This document shows positions 49,571 to 58,732 of a stretch of DNA of 64,000 nucleotides, piece after piece (positions within the stretch are counted from its first letter, which is position 1; every line of letters begins with the position of its first letter). Both the position numbers and the translations under genes were made by a program. The stretch is taken from NCBI RefSeq assembly GCF_028550435.1, contig NZ_JAQQKV010000003.1, forward strand, positions 124,001-188,000, given 5' to 3'. Under the pieces are notes generated by a model that saw only the letters and a list, made by a program, of their open reading frames with translations, did no database searches and had not been told where the DNA came from. The stretch is from Asticcacaulis machinosus. GTDB lineage: Bacteria > Pseudomonadota > Alphaproteobacteria > Caulobacterales > Caulobacteraceae.

Positions 49571-51865
49571 ATGAGTGCAATTCCTATAAGCGTTCAGGCC
49601 TCAAGCCATCTGGGCGCATCTGCGCCGGATTATCTGAGCGGGCTTAACCCCGAACAGCTCAAGGCCGTCACGACCGTGACCGGCCCGGTGCTGGTGCTGG
49701 CCGGGGCCGGCACGGGCAAGACCCGCGTGCTGACCACCCGGATCGCGCATATCCTTAAGCTGGGCTTGGCGCGGCCGTCTGAGATTTTGTGCGTGACCTT
49801 TACCAATAAGGCGGCGCGCGAAATGCGTGAGCGGGCCGAGCGTTTGATCGGGCCGGCCGCGACCGGACTTTATAATCTGGGGACCTTCCATTCGATTGCC
49901 GCCCAGATTTTGCGCCGCCATGCCGAGCTGGTTGGGCTGAAATCGACCTTTACGATTCTGGATGACGATGATCAGGTGCGCCTGCTCAAGCAGATCATCG
50001 AAGGCCGCCGGATTGATACCAAGCGCTTTCCGCCCAAGACCCTGGCGCATTTTATCGACCAGTGGAAGAATAAGGGGCTGTTGCCGGATCAGGTCGCCAA
50101 ACTCAATGACGAAGGCGCTGATTTTGCATTCGGCAAGGGGGCAGAGATTTACGCCGAATATCAGGATCGCTTGCGGGTGCTCAATGCCTGCGATTTCGGT
50201 GATCTGCTGCTGCATACCCTCAAGATTTTCACACAGTACCATGAAGTGCTGGCGCAATATCATGCGCGGTTTAAGTATATTCTGGTCGATGAGTATCAGG
50301 ATACCAATGTCGCCCAGTATCTGTGGCTGCGGATATTGACCAATGCCGATCGTAATCTGTGTTGCGTCGGTGATGATGACCAGTCGATCTATGGCTGGCG
50401 CGGGGCCGAGGTTGACAATATCCTGAAGTTCGAGCGCGATTATCCCGGCGCCGAAGTTATCCGGCTGGAGCGCAATTACCGCTCGACCAAGCATATTCTG
50501 GCGGCGGCGGCGGGGCTGATCAAGGCCAACAGCGCGCGCCTGGGCAAGACCCTGTGGACCGAGGATCAGGCGGGCAAGAAGGTCTTAGTGCAGGGCATCT
50601 GGGATTCTGCGGCCGAAGCCCAGTGGGTCTCCGAGGATGTTGAAAAGCAGAAAAAAGCCGGACGCGCCTATCAGGACATGGCGGTGCTGGTGCGGGCCTC
50701 GTTTCAGATGCGGGCGTTTGAAGAGCGCTTTCTGATGCTGCAAATCCCCTATGTGGTGATCGGCGGACCGCGCTTTTTCGAGCGGGCGGAAATCCGTGAT
50801 GCGATTGCGTACTTAAGGCTGATCCAGTCCCCGGACGACGATCTGGCGTTTGAGCGCATCATCAATGTGCCTAAACGCGGCATTGGCGACGCGACGGTGC
50901 AAAAGCTTTTGATGCAGGCGCGGGTGGCGGGCCAAAGTGTGATGGCCGCCGTGCGCGATTTGATCGATACCGATGAATTGCCGACACGCGCGCGTACGCC
51001 TTTGACCGCGTTTGTGCGCGACTATGACCGCTGGCGCGAGCTGGCGAAAACCATCAAGCACGACATGCTGCTTGATACCGTGCTGACCGATGCCGGTTAC
51101 TATGACATGCACCGTGCCGATAAGGTGTCGGGGCAGTCGCGGCTGGATAACCTCAAGGAAATGGTCAATTCGATGGCCGATTTCGAGGATCTTATGGCCT
51201 ATCTGGAACATGTGTCTCTGGTGATGGAACTGGAGCGCGACGCCGGGGCCAATTCGGTCAAGATCATGACCCTGCACGGCGCCAAGGGGCTGGAGTTTCC
51301 GGTGGTCTATCTGCCCGGCTGGGAAGAGGGTATCTTCCCGTCGCAGCGGTCGATGGATGAAAGCGGTCTGCGCGGCCTTGAGGAGGAGCGTCGGCTGGCC
51401 TATGTCGGCATCACCCGTGCGCGCGAAGAGGCGCGCATCAGCTTTGTGGCTAACCGGCAGGTTTACGGGCGCTGGACCTCACAACTGCCGTCGCGGTTTA
51501 TTGATGAAATGCCAATTGAACATGTCGAGGCTGTGTCGCAGACGGGCTATGCTCAGGCCGGATGGACCTCGCAGGAATCGCGCTGGGACCGGGCGGGCTA
51601 TCAGCCGAACTACACCAAGCGTGAGGAACCCAAAGCCTTTGGCGGTAATTTGTCGGGCGTTGATATGAGCCGACTTGAGCCCAAGCCGCACCGCCCGTCG
51701 GCACCCGCCAAGCCTCAGCCGTCCAAGGGGCTGACGGTTGGTACGCGGGTGTTCCACGTCAAGTTCGGCTATGGCGAGGTTAAGGAAACCGAAGGCAATA
51801 AACTGATTGTGCGCTTTGAGACCGGCGATAAAAAGGTCATGGACAGCTTTGTGGAAAAGGCGTGA
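49571..51865 (+). CDS. uvrD: UvrD/PcrA-type ATP-dependent DNA helicase
   Basis: 764-aa superfamily 1A 3'-5' helicase for nucleotide-excision and mismatch repair. YLSGLNPEQLKAVTTVTGPVLVLAGAGTGKTRVL (Q and Walker A motifs), CVTFTNKAAREM (Ia), LVDEYQDTN (Walker B), CVGDDDQSIYGWRGA (III), RLERNYRST (IV), IMTLHGAKGLEFPVVYLPG (V), EERRLAYVGITRAREE (VI). The C-terminal tail (TRVFHVKFGYGEVKETEGNK) is the Tudor-like RNA polymerase-binding part of UvrD/PcrA. The ATG at 49571 is used; earlier codons (49514) look non-coding. The cyclophilin gene starts at its stop codon. Confidence 0.97.
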   Translation: MSAIPISVQASSHLGASAPDYLSGLNPEQLKAVTTVTGPVLVLAGAGTGKTRVLTTRIAHILKLGLARPSEILCVTFTNKAAREMRERAERLIGPAATGLYNLGTFHSIAAQILRRHAELVGLKSTFTILDDDDQVRLLKQIIEGRRIDTKRFPPKTLAHFIDQWKNKGLLPDQVAKLNDEGADFAFGKGAEIYAEYQDRLRVLNACDFGDLLLHTLKIFTQYHEVLAQYHARFKYILVDEYQDTNVAQYLWLRILTNADRNLCCVGDDDQSIYGWRGAEVDNILKFERDYPGAEVIRLERNYRSTKHILAAAAGLIKANSARLGKTLWTEDQAGKKVLVQGIWDSAAEAQWVSEDVEKQKKAGRAYQDMAVLVRASFQMRAFEERFLMLQIPYVVIGGPRFFERAEIRDAIAYLRLIQSPDDDLAFERIINVPKRGIGDATVQKLLMQARVAGQSVMAAVRDLIDTDELPTRARTPLTAFVRDYDRWRELAKTIKHDMLLDTVLTDAGYYDMHRADKVSGQSRLDNLKEMVNSMADFEDLMAYLEHVSLVMELERDAGANSVKIMTLHGAKGLEFPVVYLPGWEEGIFPSQRSMDESGLRGLEEERRLAYVGITRAREEARISFVANRQVYGRWTSQLPSRFIDEMPIEHVEAVSQTGYAQAGWTSQESRWDRAGYQPNYTKREEPKAFGGNLSGVDMSRLEPKPHRPSAPAKPQPSKGLTVGTRVFHVKFGYGEVKETEGNKLIVRFETGDKKVMDSFVEKA

Positions 51866-51867
51866 TG

Positions 51868-52665
51868 ATGAGAGCATGGGGGATCGGGTTTGTGGCCCTG
51901 ATGATGGCCGGTAGTGCGCAAGCGGCGGACTGGAAGCCGCTGGATGCCGACAATACCCTGGTCGTTGATACGTCGAAGGGGCGGGTGATTATCGCCCTGT
52001 CACCTGAAATGGCCCCGCAGGCGGTCGAGCGCATTAAAACTCTGACGCGGCGTGGATTTTATGACGGGTTGTTGTTCCACCGCGTCATCCCGCAATTTGT
52101 GGCGCAGACCGGTAACCCGAACAATAAGGATGGCGGCAAGAGCGACCTGCCGAACCTTGCGCTGGAGGCTGTGTTCAATCTGAAAACGACGCAGTATCAT
52201 ACGGTGGCGCGGCCGGTGACGGGTACGGTTGGCTTTGTTGGCGCGACCCCGTTTGCCTCGACCAATGATTATCATATCAAGACCGGTGCCGTGCGCGCGT
52301 GGGGAACGCACTGCGCCGGTGTCGTCGGTATGGGACGTGATGATGAGCCCAAGAATTCGGCCAATAGCGAGCTTTATATTACCCTGTCGGATGTGTCGCG
52401 GCTGGATCGGGACTATACGGTGGTCGGGCGTGTGGTGTCGGGTTTTGAGGTGGTCAAAGCGCTGAATACCGGTGAACCGCCGTCCGCGCCGGATGCCATG
52501 CAAAAGGTACGGATCATGGCCGATATGACTGCGGCAGAGCAGCCCAAACTTGAAATCATGGATACGGACGGGGCGGCGTTTAAGGCTCATGTGACCGCGA
52601 TACGTGCTGAACGCGGCGCAGATTTTTCAGTCTGTGACATAGCTGTGCCCGTGCGGGCGCGTTAG
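51868..52665 (+). CDS. Exported cyclophilin-type peptidyl-prolyl isomerase
   Basis: About 265-aa periplasmic PPIase. Signal peptide MRAWGIGFVALMMAGSAQAA. Cyclophilin domain: VDTSKGRVIIALSPEMAPQAVERIKTL, FYDGLLFHRVIPQFVAQTGNP (catalytic Arg), GAVRAWGTHCAGVVGMGRDD, NSANSELYITLSDVSRLDRDYTVVGRVVSG. Three in-frame starts (51862 GTG, 51865 ATG, 51868 ATG) cluster at the uvrD stop. AAAAGG spacing favours 51868. The overlap with uvrD implies coupling; the combination of repair and folding genes is probably incidental. Confidence 0.9.
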   Translation: MRAWGIGFVALMMAGSAQAADWKPLDADNTLVVDTSKGRVIIALSPEMAPQAVERIKTLTRRGFYDGLLFHRVIPQFVAQTGNPNNKDGGKSDLPNLALEAVFNLKTTQYHTVARPVTGTVGFVGATPFASTNDYHIKTGAVRAWGTHCAGVVGMGRDDEPKNSANSELYITLSDVSRLDRDYTVVGRVVSGFEVVKALNTGEPPSAPDAMQKVRIMADMTAAEQPKLEIMDTDGAAFKAHVTAIRAERGADFSVCDIAVPVRAR

Positions 52666-52718
52666 GTTATTTTGAAAGCTGACTTGATTTTTTAAGGTGT
52701 CGGGCGGATATTGAACCT

Positions 52719-52886
52719 ATGAACATGCAGGCGCCCAAATCGTTTAAAAAGGCAGACAGCCGCCCCAAGGTGCTTGGGGTGACCAAGGACGGCGTGAAAA
52801 TTCTGGCCCCGCGTCGTAAAGCCACGAATTTTACGCAAGCGGAACTGCGTGAGGCCGTGGCTAAAGCCTTGGCTAAAAGCGCCTGA
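52719..52886 (+). CDS. 55-aa basic small protein, first gene of cassette
   Basis: MNMQAPKSFKKADSRPKVLG, then VTKDGVKILAPRRKATNFTQ and AELREAVAKALAKSA; about a quarter Lys/Arg with a C-terminal helix. No family recognised. The stop (52884-52886) is 3 nt before the ATG of the next gene, so it is part of an operon. No strong SD precedes it. Confidence 0.55.
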   Translation: MNMQAPKSFKKADSRPKVLGVTKDGVKILAPRRKATNFTQAELREAVAKALAKSA

Positions 52887-52889
52887 TAA

Positions 52890-53495
52890 ATGAAATCTGA
52901 GGATGTTTTCATTAATTGTCCGTTTTCGGATGACTATGATCAGCATTTCAAAGCCATAATCTTTACGGTCATCCGCAGTGGTTTCATCCCCAGATGTGCG
53001 CGTGAAGATGATGACGGGGGGGATGTTCGTTTTGAAAAGATTTGCCGGATCATTGCCGAAAGCAAATACGGCATTCATGATATTTCCAAGACTGAACTAG
53101 ATGAAGCGTCGGGCTTGCCGCGCTTTAATATGCCGTTTGAACTGGGCCTGTTTCTGGGGGCTAAAAAATATGGCCCTGAGCAGGGGGCGAAAAAGGCGAT
53201 CATCTTTGATCGCTCTGCCTATAGGTATCAGCAGTTCATTTCCGATATAGCCGGGCAGGATATTCACGCCCACGATGGTGATATCCGTAGGCTGATTATT
53301 GATATAGCGGCATGGCTGCGGCGGGCTTCGCGGCGCAAAACCGTACCCGGAGGTCAGGTTATCGCGGATGAGTTTGATAATTTTGCGCGTGACTTACCCA
53401 TCATGATTGAGGCAAAGCAATTGTCTTTGGTGGATTTGACCTATGCCGATGATGTTGGCCTTATGACCGAATGGCTGGCACAGAAAAATCAATGA
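52890..53495 (+). CDS. TIR/nucleoside-deoxyribosyltransferase-like protein, unknown function
   Basis: 201-aa protein. Its first 110 residues follow the order of a TIR or nucleoside deoxyribosyltransferase fold: strand VFINCPF (6-12), helix DYDQHFKAIIFTVIRSGF, strand FIPRCARE, helix-strand ICRIIAESKYGIHDIS (51-66), then FNMPFELGLFLGAKKY (79-94) with E84 where the catalytic Glu of such enzymes lies, and strand AIIFD (103-107). A helical C-terminal half follows (IDIAAWLRRA; DEFDNFARDLP; MTEWLAQKNQ). Similar proteins are, from memory, widespread and annotated as hypothetical. NAD- or nucleotide-cleaving activity is inference. ATGA overlap with the RusA gene. Confidence 0.75.
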   Translation: MKSEDVFINCPFSDDYDQHFKAIIFTVIRSGFIPRCAREDDDGGDVRFEKICRIIAESKYGIHDISKTELDEASGLPRFNMPFELGLFLGAKKYGPEQGAKKAIIFDRSAYRYQQFISDIAGQDIHAHDGDIRRLIIDIAAWLRRASRRKTVPGGQVIADEFDNFARDLPIMIEAKQLSLVDLTYADDVGLMTEWLAQKNQ

Positions 53496-53848
53496 CAGAC
53501 TGGATTGCTTCGGGAAAAGTGCGGGCGCGGGAGACAGATGAGGGGATTGAAATCCTGATCGACGGCCTCACCACGCAGGGGCGCTATTATAAGCCGCTGG
53601 TCTATGAGTTTTTTCGTAAAGAGTGGAGAGGTGCGCGTCCGGCTTACGGTGACTACGGCGTAGAAATCCGCATGGAACACATTGGCGATCCGCCGTGGAT
53701 GGACCTTGATAACCTCGCCAAGGCTTTGCTGGATGCCATCAAGGGCTTTGTGTTCCACGATGACAGCCAGGTCGCGCGGCTTCTGGTTGAACGTCATGAG
53801 GGCGAGCGCGAACAGATCCACATCAAGGTCTATGCCCTTAAACGCTAA
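53492..53848 (+). CDS. RusA family Holliday-junction resolvase-like endonuclease
   Basis: 118-aa protein with the RusA core PPWMDLDNLAKALLDAIKGFVFHDDSQV. D71, D73, D90 and K77 correspond to the metal-binding and catalytic residues of E. coli RusA (D70, D72, D91, K76). RusA cuts four-way DNA junctions; the gene is usually phage- or element-borne. The ATG at 53492 overlaps the preceding stop by 4 nt (ATGA). An in-frame start at 53471 lies inside the upstream gene and is less likely. Confidence 0.9.
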   Translation: MTDWIASGKVRARETDEGIEILIDGLTTQGRYYKPLVYEFFRKEWRGARPAYGDYGVEIRMEHIGDPPWMDLDNLAKALLDAIKGFVFHDDSQVARLLVERHEGEREQIHIKVYALKR

Positions 53849-53870
53849 TCAGTTCTGAAGGGGGGAGATT

Positions 53871-54278
53871 ATGACAAAAGAGTTCACGCTTGATGAGCAC
53901 CTGACATTCTTCGGGGTGTTTACAAACTTACAGTCCGATGGTGCCTATAATTTGGATTTGAACCATTTTTACGGGATGTCGGATACGCTAAAGCGTAAGA
54001 GTATTAAGGCGACTATCCCTGATGTTTTTGAATTTGCCAATGACCTTTCGCAAGAGCGGCTATCGGCTATCGAACAGGCACTGGAAGCGCAGGGGCTGCC
54101 GACCGTTAAATGGATGATCGCGAAATATGGCAAAGGCCACGAGCGGATACTTAAACGCGGTGTAATCAGAACCGTTACCGAGGCCTATGTCATTCAGGGG
54201 GCGATTAATTCAGGTATGCTTAGCCCCGATGATGAGCACCGTGCCGATATGATGCTTCAGGTTTTTGAAGCCGGGTAA
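53871..54278 (+). CDS. Hypothetical protein, last gene of cassette
   Basis: 135-aa soluble protein of no recognised family: FTLDEHLTFFGVFTNLQSDGAYNL, then two helical stretches (FEFANDLSQERLSAIEQALEAQ; VIRTVTEAYVIQGAINSG). A strong SD (AAGGGGGGAG) precedes the ATG at 53871. It is 22 nt after the RusA gene and followed by a hairpin terminator, so it closes the unit. Confidence 0.7.
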   Translation: MTKEFTLDEHLTFFGVFTNLQSDGAYNLDLNHFYGMSDTLKRKSIKATIPDVFEFANDLSQERLSAIEQALEAQGLPTVKWMIAKYGKGHERILKRGVIRTVTEAYVIQGAINSGMLSPDDEHRADMMLQVFEAG

Positions 54279-54293
54279 GTCGGCCAAAATGTA

Positions 54294-54317
54294 TTTACCC
54301 GAAGGGTAAAACTTTTG
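54294..54317 (+). terminator. Terminator of the TIR-like/RusA cassette
   Basis: TTTACCC-GAA-GGGTAAA stem with a GAA triloop followed by ACTTTT. Confidence 0.6.
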
Positions 54318-54328
54318 GGCGAGGCCTT

Positions 54329-56539
54329 TTAGCTCCACCAGGTCAGAGCGCCCCACATGATGAGGATAAGGCTATACAGCGCCCAGAACGCCATCAGTGC
54401 CGTGTGGCCGATCTTTTGCGTCAGCGACCAGCCATCGGTATAGTACTGCGCGTCCTGCCACACCCAGAACATCAGGGCGAACTGTAGCGCGGTGCCAAGG
54501 GCGGCGAGGAAGGCCAGACCGGAGGCCATACGTACCATACCGCTCGGCCAGTTGATAAACAGGCTGGACGGATCGGAGCCCAGTCCGGCCCGCCAGTCGC
54601 TGAATGCCCAGATGGCCAAAAGCCACATAAACGCAATGCCATAGGATAACCACGCGGCGCGCGTCTGGGCCTCGGTCGGATTGTTCTGATGGTGCTGGCG
54701 CGTAAGGCCGACCAGCATAACAAGGCAACTGACCAGCACCAGCTTGGTAAAGCCGCCCAGGGTCTGGGGCTGATGCACCCAGCCGATGCGCTCATAGCGC
54801 GTCATATTTGATGAGGTCTCAAAGGCGAGGGCTCTGCCGCCTTCGGGTTTAAACGCCACGCGCAGACTGCCGGAATTCAGGCCGGTGCCGGAGTTGCCGC
54901 GATCTTCGGGCAGGAAAAAGCCGGACGTACCTGCGGGCACATAGGCGGCCATGCCGTCGCCGGACGACAGGATCATGCGGCCATTGGCATCAAAGGCGAC
55001 ATCGACCGTATTGATCAGACGGGTGATGGCCCCCTCAAGGCCGCTATAGGCGCGGCGGGTCGAGGCATACTGACCGGAAATGGCGTCATAATAGGCGCGG
55101 TGACTGCCGTAGCTCATGTCGCTGGCCGGGCGAAGCGGCGCGTGGGTGGGCGCATCCCCCTTGAGGTGAGCCAGAAGCAGGTCGGGATAGGCTTCGGTCA
55201 GAGCCTCTCCGGTCTGGGTGTTGGCGGCTACATATATGCCGATATCAAGTTCCGGCACCAGAATCATATTGGCATTGAACCACAGGGTCGCCCCGCCGTG
55301 GCCATAGGTCATGACGCCGGACGGATGCTCACGCATCACAAAGCCCGACGCCCAGCCGTTATAGCCCTTGGGGAGTTTCAGCAGCGGATTGCGGAAGGCA
55401 TTGGCCGATGACGGGCCAAATATCTGCACGCCGTCCAGTTGGCCGTTGCCGAGCAGCAGCGCCATGTAGCGTGACATGTCGGCGGCGGTTGATGACCCGC
55501 CCAGCGCGCCGGACATGGCGATGCTGTGGTCAAAGGGCTCGGTCTGCCAGGTGGCGCCGTCCCACAAAAAGCCGCTCGATAAATTGGCGGCCAGATCGCG
55601 GCCCATCGGTGCGGGCAGCTCACTCAGAGAGGTGTCGGGGTTGTAGGGCTCACGCAGGGTAGTGTGGTTGAGCCCCAGCGGCTTAAAGATACGCGCTTCC
55701 ATCAGACCGGGAACATCGCGCGCCTTTGAGGTTTGCACAGCCGTCATGGCCGCCAGCGCCGCCCCGAAATTGGAATAGCTGGAGAACTGACCGCGATCGC
55801 GCACCCGCATGGGCGTATGGCGGCGCAGATACGAATCGGTGCTTTGCAAGTGGGTGGGATCAAGGCTGAACAGATGCCCAAGACTTGTGTCCTCATAGCC
55901 GGTGGTGTGAGCCATCAGGTCGCGCATCCGCAAAGGCTCATAGCGGCGATCCTCACGGAAAATATCCGGCGGCAGGTAGTCGGCAATGGGCGCGTCAAGC
56001 TTGATGCGCCCGGCCTCAATTTCCTGGCGAGCCACGATCCAGGTAAAGGTCTTGGTGATCGATCCCAGACGAAACAGGCTGGTATAGCCGTTAGTGGCGC
56101 GGGCCGGGCTCAGGCGATCATAGCCGTAGCCCTTGATCAGCAGGGGCTTACCACCCTGTACGATCGCCACTGTGGTGCCGAGCACATGATCGCGCTTCAT
56201 CAGGGCCGGAATAACGCTGTCGGTGAAGGCTTCGATATCGGCGGCACTGGCGGGTACGGCACTGGCAGGGGGCAGGTTTGGCGCGGGCGCTGTGACGGAG
56301 TTGGGGCGAGGTCTTTGGGGTGCCGGTTTCGCCGGTGCGGGCGCTGCCTGAACGGGTGAAGTCACCGGTGGGGCAAGGGGCGAGGGCGAGACTATAGCGG
56401 GAGGCGATGCGGTCTCGGATGGCGGCGCCGCGGCTGCCTGTAGGCCCATCAGGCCCAAAACCAGACCTGCCAGTGCACCGCACAGGCCGGGGGTTTTTGA
56501 AAGGCGGGGCAAAAAACCTGGGGGCATAGGCGCGGGCAT
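54329..56539 (-). CDS. Exported serine hydrolase (beta-lactamase class C/DD-peptidase family) with C-terminal membrane helices
   Basis: 736-aa protein. Signal peptide, a Pro/Ala-rich linker (about 40-95), then the penicillin-binding-type domain: LGSITKTFTWIVARQEI (S-x-x-K), SSYSNFGAALAAM (Y-x-N) and YGHGGATLWFNANM (H-G-G). Four C-terminal membrane helices follow (LVLVSCLVMLVGLT; YGIAFMWLLAIWAF; MASGLAFLAALGTALQF; ALMAFWALYSLILIMWG). It may act on peptidoglycan or as an esterase; substrate unknown. ATG 56539 is used, or 56527. It follows sspB by 25 nt and is probably co-transcribed. Confidence 0.9.
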   Translation of the reverse strand: MPAPMPPGFLPRLSKTPGLCGALAGLVLGLMGLQAAAAPPSETASPPAIVSPSPLAPPVTSPVQAAPAPAKPAPQRPRPNSVTAPAPNLPPASAVPASAADIEAFTDSVIPALMKRDHVLGTTVAIVQGGKPLLIKGYGYDRLSPARATNGYTSLFRLGSITKTFTWIVARQEIEAGRIKLDAPIADYLPPDIFREDRRYEPLRMRDLMAHTTGYEDTSLGHLFSLDPTHLQSTDSYLRRHTPMRVRDRGQFSSYSNFGAALAAMTAVQTSKARDVPGLMEARIFKPLGLNHTTLREPYNPDTSLSELPAPMGRDLAANLSSGFLWDGATWQTEPFDHSIAMSGALGGSSTAADMSRYMALLLGNGQLDGVQIFGPSSANAFRNPLLKLPKGYNGWASGFVMREHPSGVMTYGHGGATLWFNANMILVPELDIGIYVAANTQTGEALTEAYPDLLLAHLKGDAPTHAPLRPASDMSYGSHRAYYDAISGQYASTRRAYSGLEGAITRLINTVDVAFDANGRMILSSGDGMAAYVPAGTSGFFLPEDRGNSGTGLNSGSLRVAFKPEGGRALAFETSSNMTRYERIGWVHQPQTLGGFTKLVLVSCLVMLVGLTRQHHQNNPTEAQTRAAWLSYGIAFMWLLAIWAFSDWRAGLGSDPSSLFINWPSGMVRMASGLAFLAALGTALQFALMFWVWQDAQYYTDGWSLTQKIGHTALMAFWALYSLILIMWGALTWWS

Positions 56540-56564
56540 CTGTAATTTTATCTTAGCTAAGTGG

Positions 56565-57071
56565 CTATTTTTTCCGGAACTGATCGAGGGAAACGACCTT
56601 CGGGCCAGCGTCTTCGGGTAGGGTGTCGGGCTTGTCGGTGTCCGCCATCGGCGTGATGCTGAGGTCCTGACTGAGATCGTCCTCATCCTCATCGCCTTCA
56701 ACCACGTCGAATTCGAGAATGAACTGCACGCTGGGGTCATAAAAGCGGGTGATGGCGGTATAGGGCACCACCAAAACCTTGGGCGCGCCGCCAAAGCTTA
56801 AAGTCACTGTAAACAGGTTTTCCAGCACTTTAAGATCGCGGAACTGGTGTTGCAGGACGATGGTGATGTCATGCGGATACTTGGCCAGCAAATCGGCCGG
56901 TACCTGAACGCCCTCAAAACGGGTCAGGAAGGTGACATAGAAATGATGTTCGCCGGGCAGGCCTTCGGGCGTGGTCGCGCGTGTCAGCGCTGAGCGGATT
57001 ACGCCTCTCAGGGCCGTCTGTGTCAGGTTTGCATAGTCCATATGGTCCATGCTGATCTGATCGTCGCTCAT
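56565..57071 (-). CDS. sspB: ClpXP adaptor SspB (alphaproteobacterial type)
   Basis: 168-aa adaptor that tethers ssrA-tagged proteins to ClpX for degradation. The SspB-alpha fold is seen: MDYANLTQTALRGVIRSALT, HHFYVTFLTRFEGVQVPADL, ITIVLQHQFRDLKVL, FGGAPKVLVVPYTAITRFYDPSVQF. A disordered acidic linker and a ClpX-binding end (VVSLDQFRKK) follow. The ATG at 57071 has AAAGG; upstream in-frame codons to 57140 are rejected. The ssrA gene lies 3 kb away in this same window. Confidence 0.95.
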   Translation of the reverse strand: MSDDQISMDHMDYANLTQTALRGVIRSALTRATTPEGLPGEHHFYVTFLTRFEGVQVPADLLAKYPHDITIVLQHQFRDLKVLENLFTVTLSFGGAPKVLVVPYTAITRFYDPSVQFILEFDVVEGDEDEDDLSQDLSITPMADTDKPDTLPEDAGPKVVSLDQFRKK

Positions 57072-57260
57072 TCTTATGCCTTTACGGGTATGCCATGATC
57101 GGAAAACGCCGGATGAGCGGGACTCAATAGTCCGGCTCACGGTCTGTTTCGAGACTTAACACAGGCATGGATAAACAAAACAGCAAATTGGCGTGAGTTT
57201 GATAAAAATCCTCAAAAAAGTGTGGTCAGAAGCACAGCCCTTTAAAGGGCGGGCGCGTGT

Positions 57261-58514
57261 TTATGGTTTGCGGGGTGTTTTGAAATGGGCATCCATAAAG
57301 TCCATGAACCGGCCCCAGTCGCTCAAGGTCGTGCCATGCCGTCCGGGGCGCAGGAAATAGGCGATATCGGCGCTCAGGTTCGGCGTTTCGCGTGTGGTCT
57401 GGGTCAGACCCTTATGGCCGGATAGCTGATACACCGGCGTGGCCGCGATGGCCGCCTGCCAGGCCCCTTCGGGATCGGCCCATTGGTCATCCACGCCCGC
57501 CCCAAGCAACAGTGGGCGCGGCGCAATCAGGCCGATCAGTTCGTGCTGATCGACCGGCAACCGGTTTGGATCGTCGCCATAGCGGGCATAGTTGGGCGCA
57601 AACCAGTGCGGAAAGCCGCCGGTGATGTTGGAGACCTGCTCACCGACCGGACTGCGCGACAGGCTGGCCCCGCCGCGGCCGGATTGATGGGCGAACACCA
57701 GATCAATGCGTTTATCAAAGGCGGCCGCCGAGATGGCGGCCTTGCCATTGCGCGAATGGCCGTAAATGGCCTGACGTTTCGGGTCAAAGCGCGGGTCGGT
57801 TTCTAGAAAATCGATCACCTTTGAATAGCCCCAGCCCCACGCCGCGATTGCCCCCAGCCGCTCATTCGGCGGGGCGGTGGGGTTCAGCAGGTGCAGGGGG
57901 ATGATGGCCGTGGCCTTATCGTCGATGACAATGTCTGCGGTTGAGAAACTGGCGACCGCATAGCCGCGCTTAAGTAAAGCCTCAACCGGTGGCGCGATCA
58001 GGTACGGATCGGGATCATCTGTTGCCGATGGCGGCATGTTCTTAAAGCGCGCGCAAAATTCCGGCAGACCACCGGCGGGCAGGCTTAGGCGATTATCTGA
58101 GAAGGTAGAGCCATTGCCGCAAAAGGCTGTGACGATTACGACCGGATGCGGACCGGGGGTTTTGGGGACAACATAGGCGACATGTAGTCGCACCTTGTGC
58201 GCATCCGAGGTCAAAACGGCCTCTTCCAGCCGCCCCAGACCGCCAAATGCAGCTTCATCGACCGTGGTTTTCGAGATCAGGTTGAGTGAGTTGGGCGTGG
58301 GCAGCCGGCCATAGACTTCGGTTTGAAATATGGATTTCAGCAGGGGCGCGCGCAGATTATGCCATTCATGATAGCTGCGGACTTCCGGCAGGCTTACGCC
58401 CTTATAAACCTTGGGGCCCAGCGCGGGCGGCAACTCGGACATATCCTGTGCGATCCCGCCTTTGGCCAGTGTCAGAGCCCCCAAAATGAGCAATGTTGCG
58501 TAATTTTTTTTCAT
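57261..58514 (-). CDS. Exported CE15-like (glucuronoyl esterase-type) alpha/beta hydrolase
   Basis: 417-aa secreted esterase. Signal peptide MKKNYATLLILGALTLAKGG. PHPVVIVTAFCGNGSTFSDN, GYAVASFSTADIVIDDK, GAIAAWGWGYSKVIDFLETD, nucleophile Ser in IYGHSRNGKAAIS, then HQSGRGGASLSRSPVGE and late VDDQWADPEGAW plus LSGHKGLTQ (catalytic His). The S-R-N-G-K motif is the mark of CE15 enzymes that cut lignin-glucuronoxylan esters. The substrate fits a plant-biomass niche. GGGGAG precedes the ATG. Confidence 0.88.
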   Translation of the reverse strand: MKKNYATLLILGALTLAKGGIAQDMSELPPALGPKVYKGVSLPEVRSYHEWHNLRAPLLKSIFQTEVYGRLPTPNSLNLISKTTVDEAAFGGLGRLEEAVLTSDAHKVRLHVAYVVPKTPGPHPVVIVTAFCGNGSTFSDNRLSLPAGGLPEFCARFKNMPPSATDDPDPYLIAPPVEALLKRGYAVASFSTADIVIDDKATAIIPLHLLNPTAPPNERLGAIAAWGWGYSKVIDFLETDPRFDPKRQAIYGHSRNGKAAISAAAFDKRIDLVFAHQSGRGGASLSRSPVGEQVSNITGGFPHWFAPNYARYGDDPNRLPVDQHELIGLIAPRPLLLGAGVDDQWADPEGAWQAAIAATPVYQLSGHKGLTQTTRETPNLSADIAYFLRPGRHGTTLSDWGRFMDFMDAHFKTPRKP

Positions 58515-58732
58515 TCTGGCTCCCCTGATGACCTTATTGTATTATATATTCAGTAAAAACAGTGCCTTAGTTCTGTCAGGTTTGGCGGGCTATGTAAATA
58601 TAACCGAACGTTGTTATTTCAGGGGCGTCATTTGCGGTAACGGGTTGACTATCTGCGGTTGTGGAGGTTTTGAGAGTATCTCGCAGAAAATCTTTATTAA
58701 CCATTTCAGGTTGAAAACGGCCTTGGTAATCC

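Noticed and set aside
52719-54278. Integrated prophage or integron around the RusA gene
   Set aside because: No integrase, att-like direct repeats, phage structural genes or tRNA target visible; only a small cassette.
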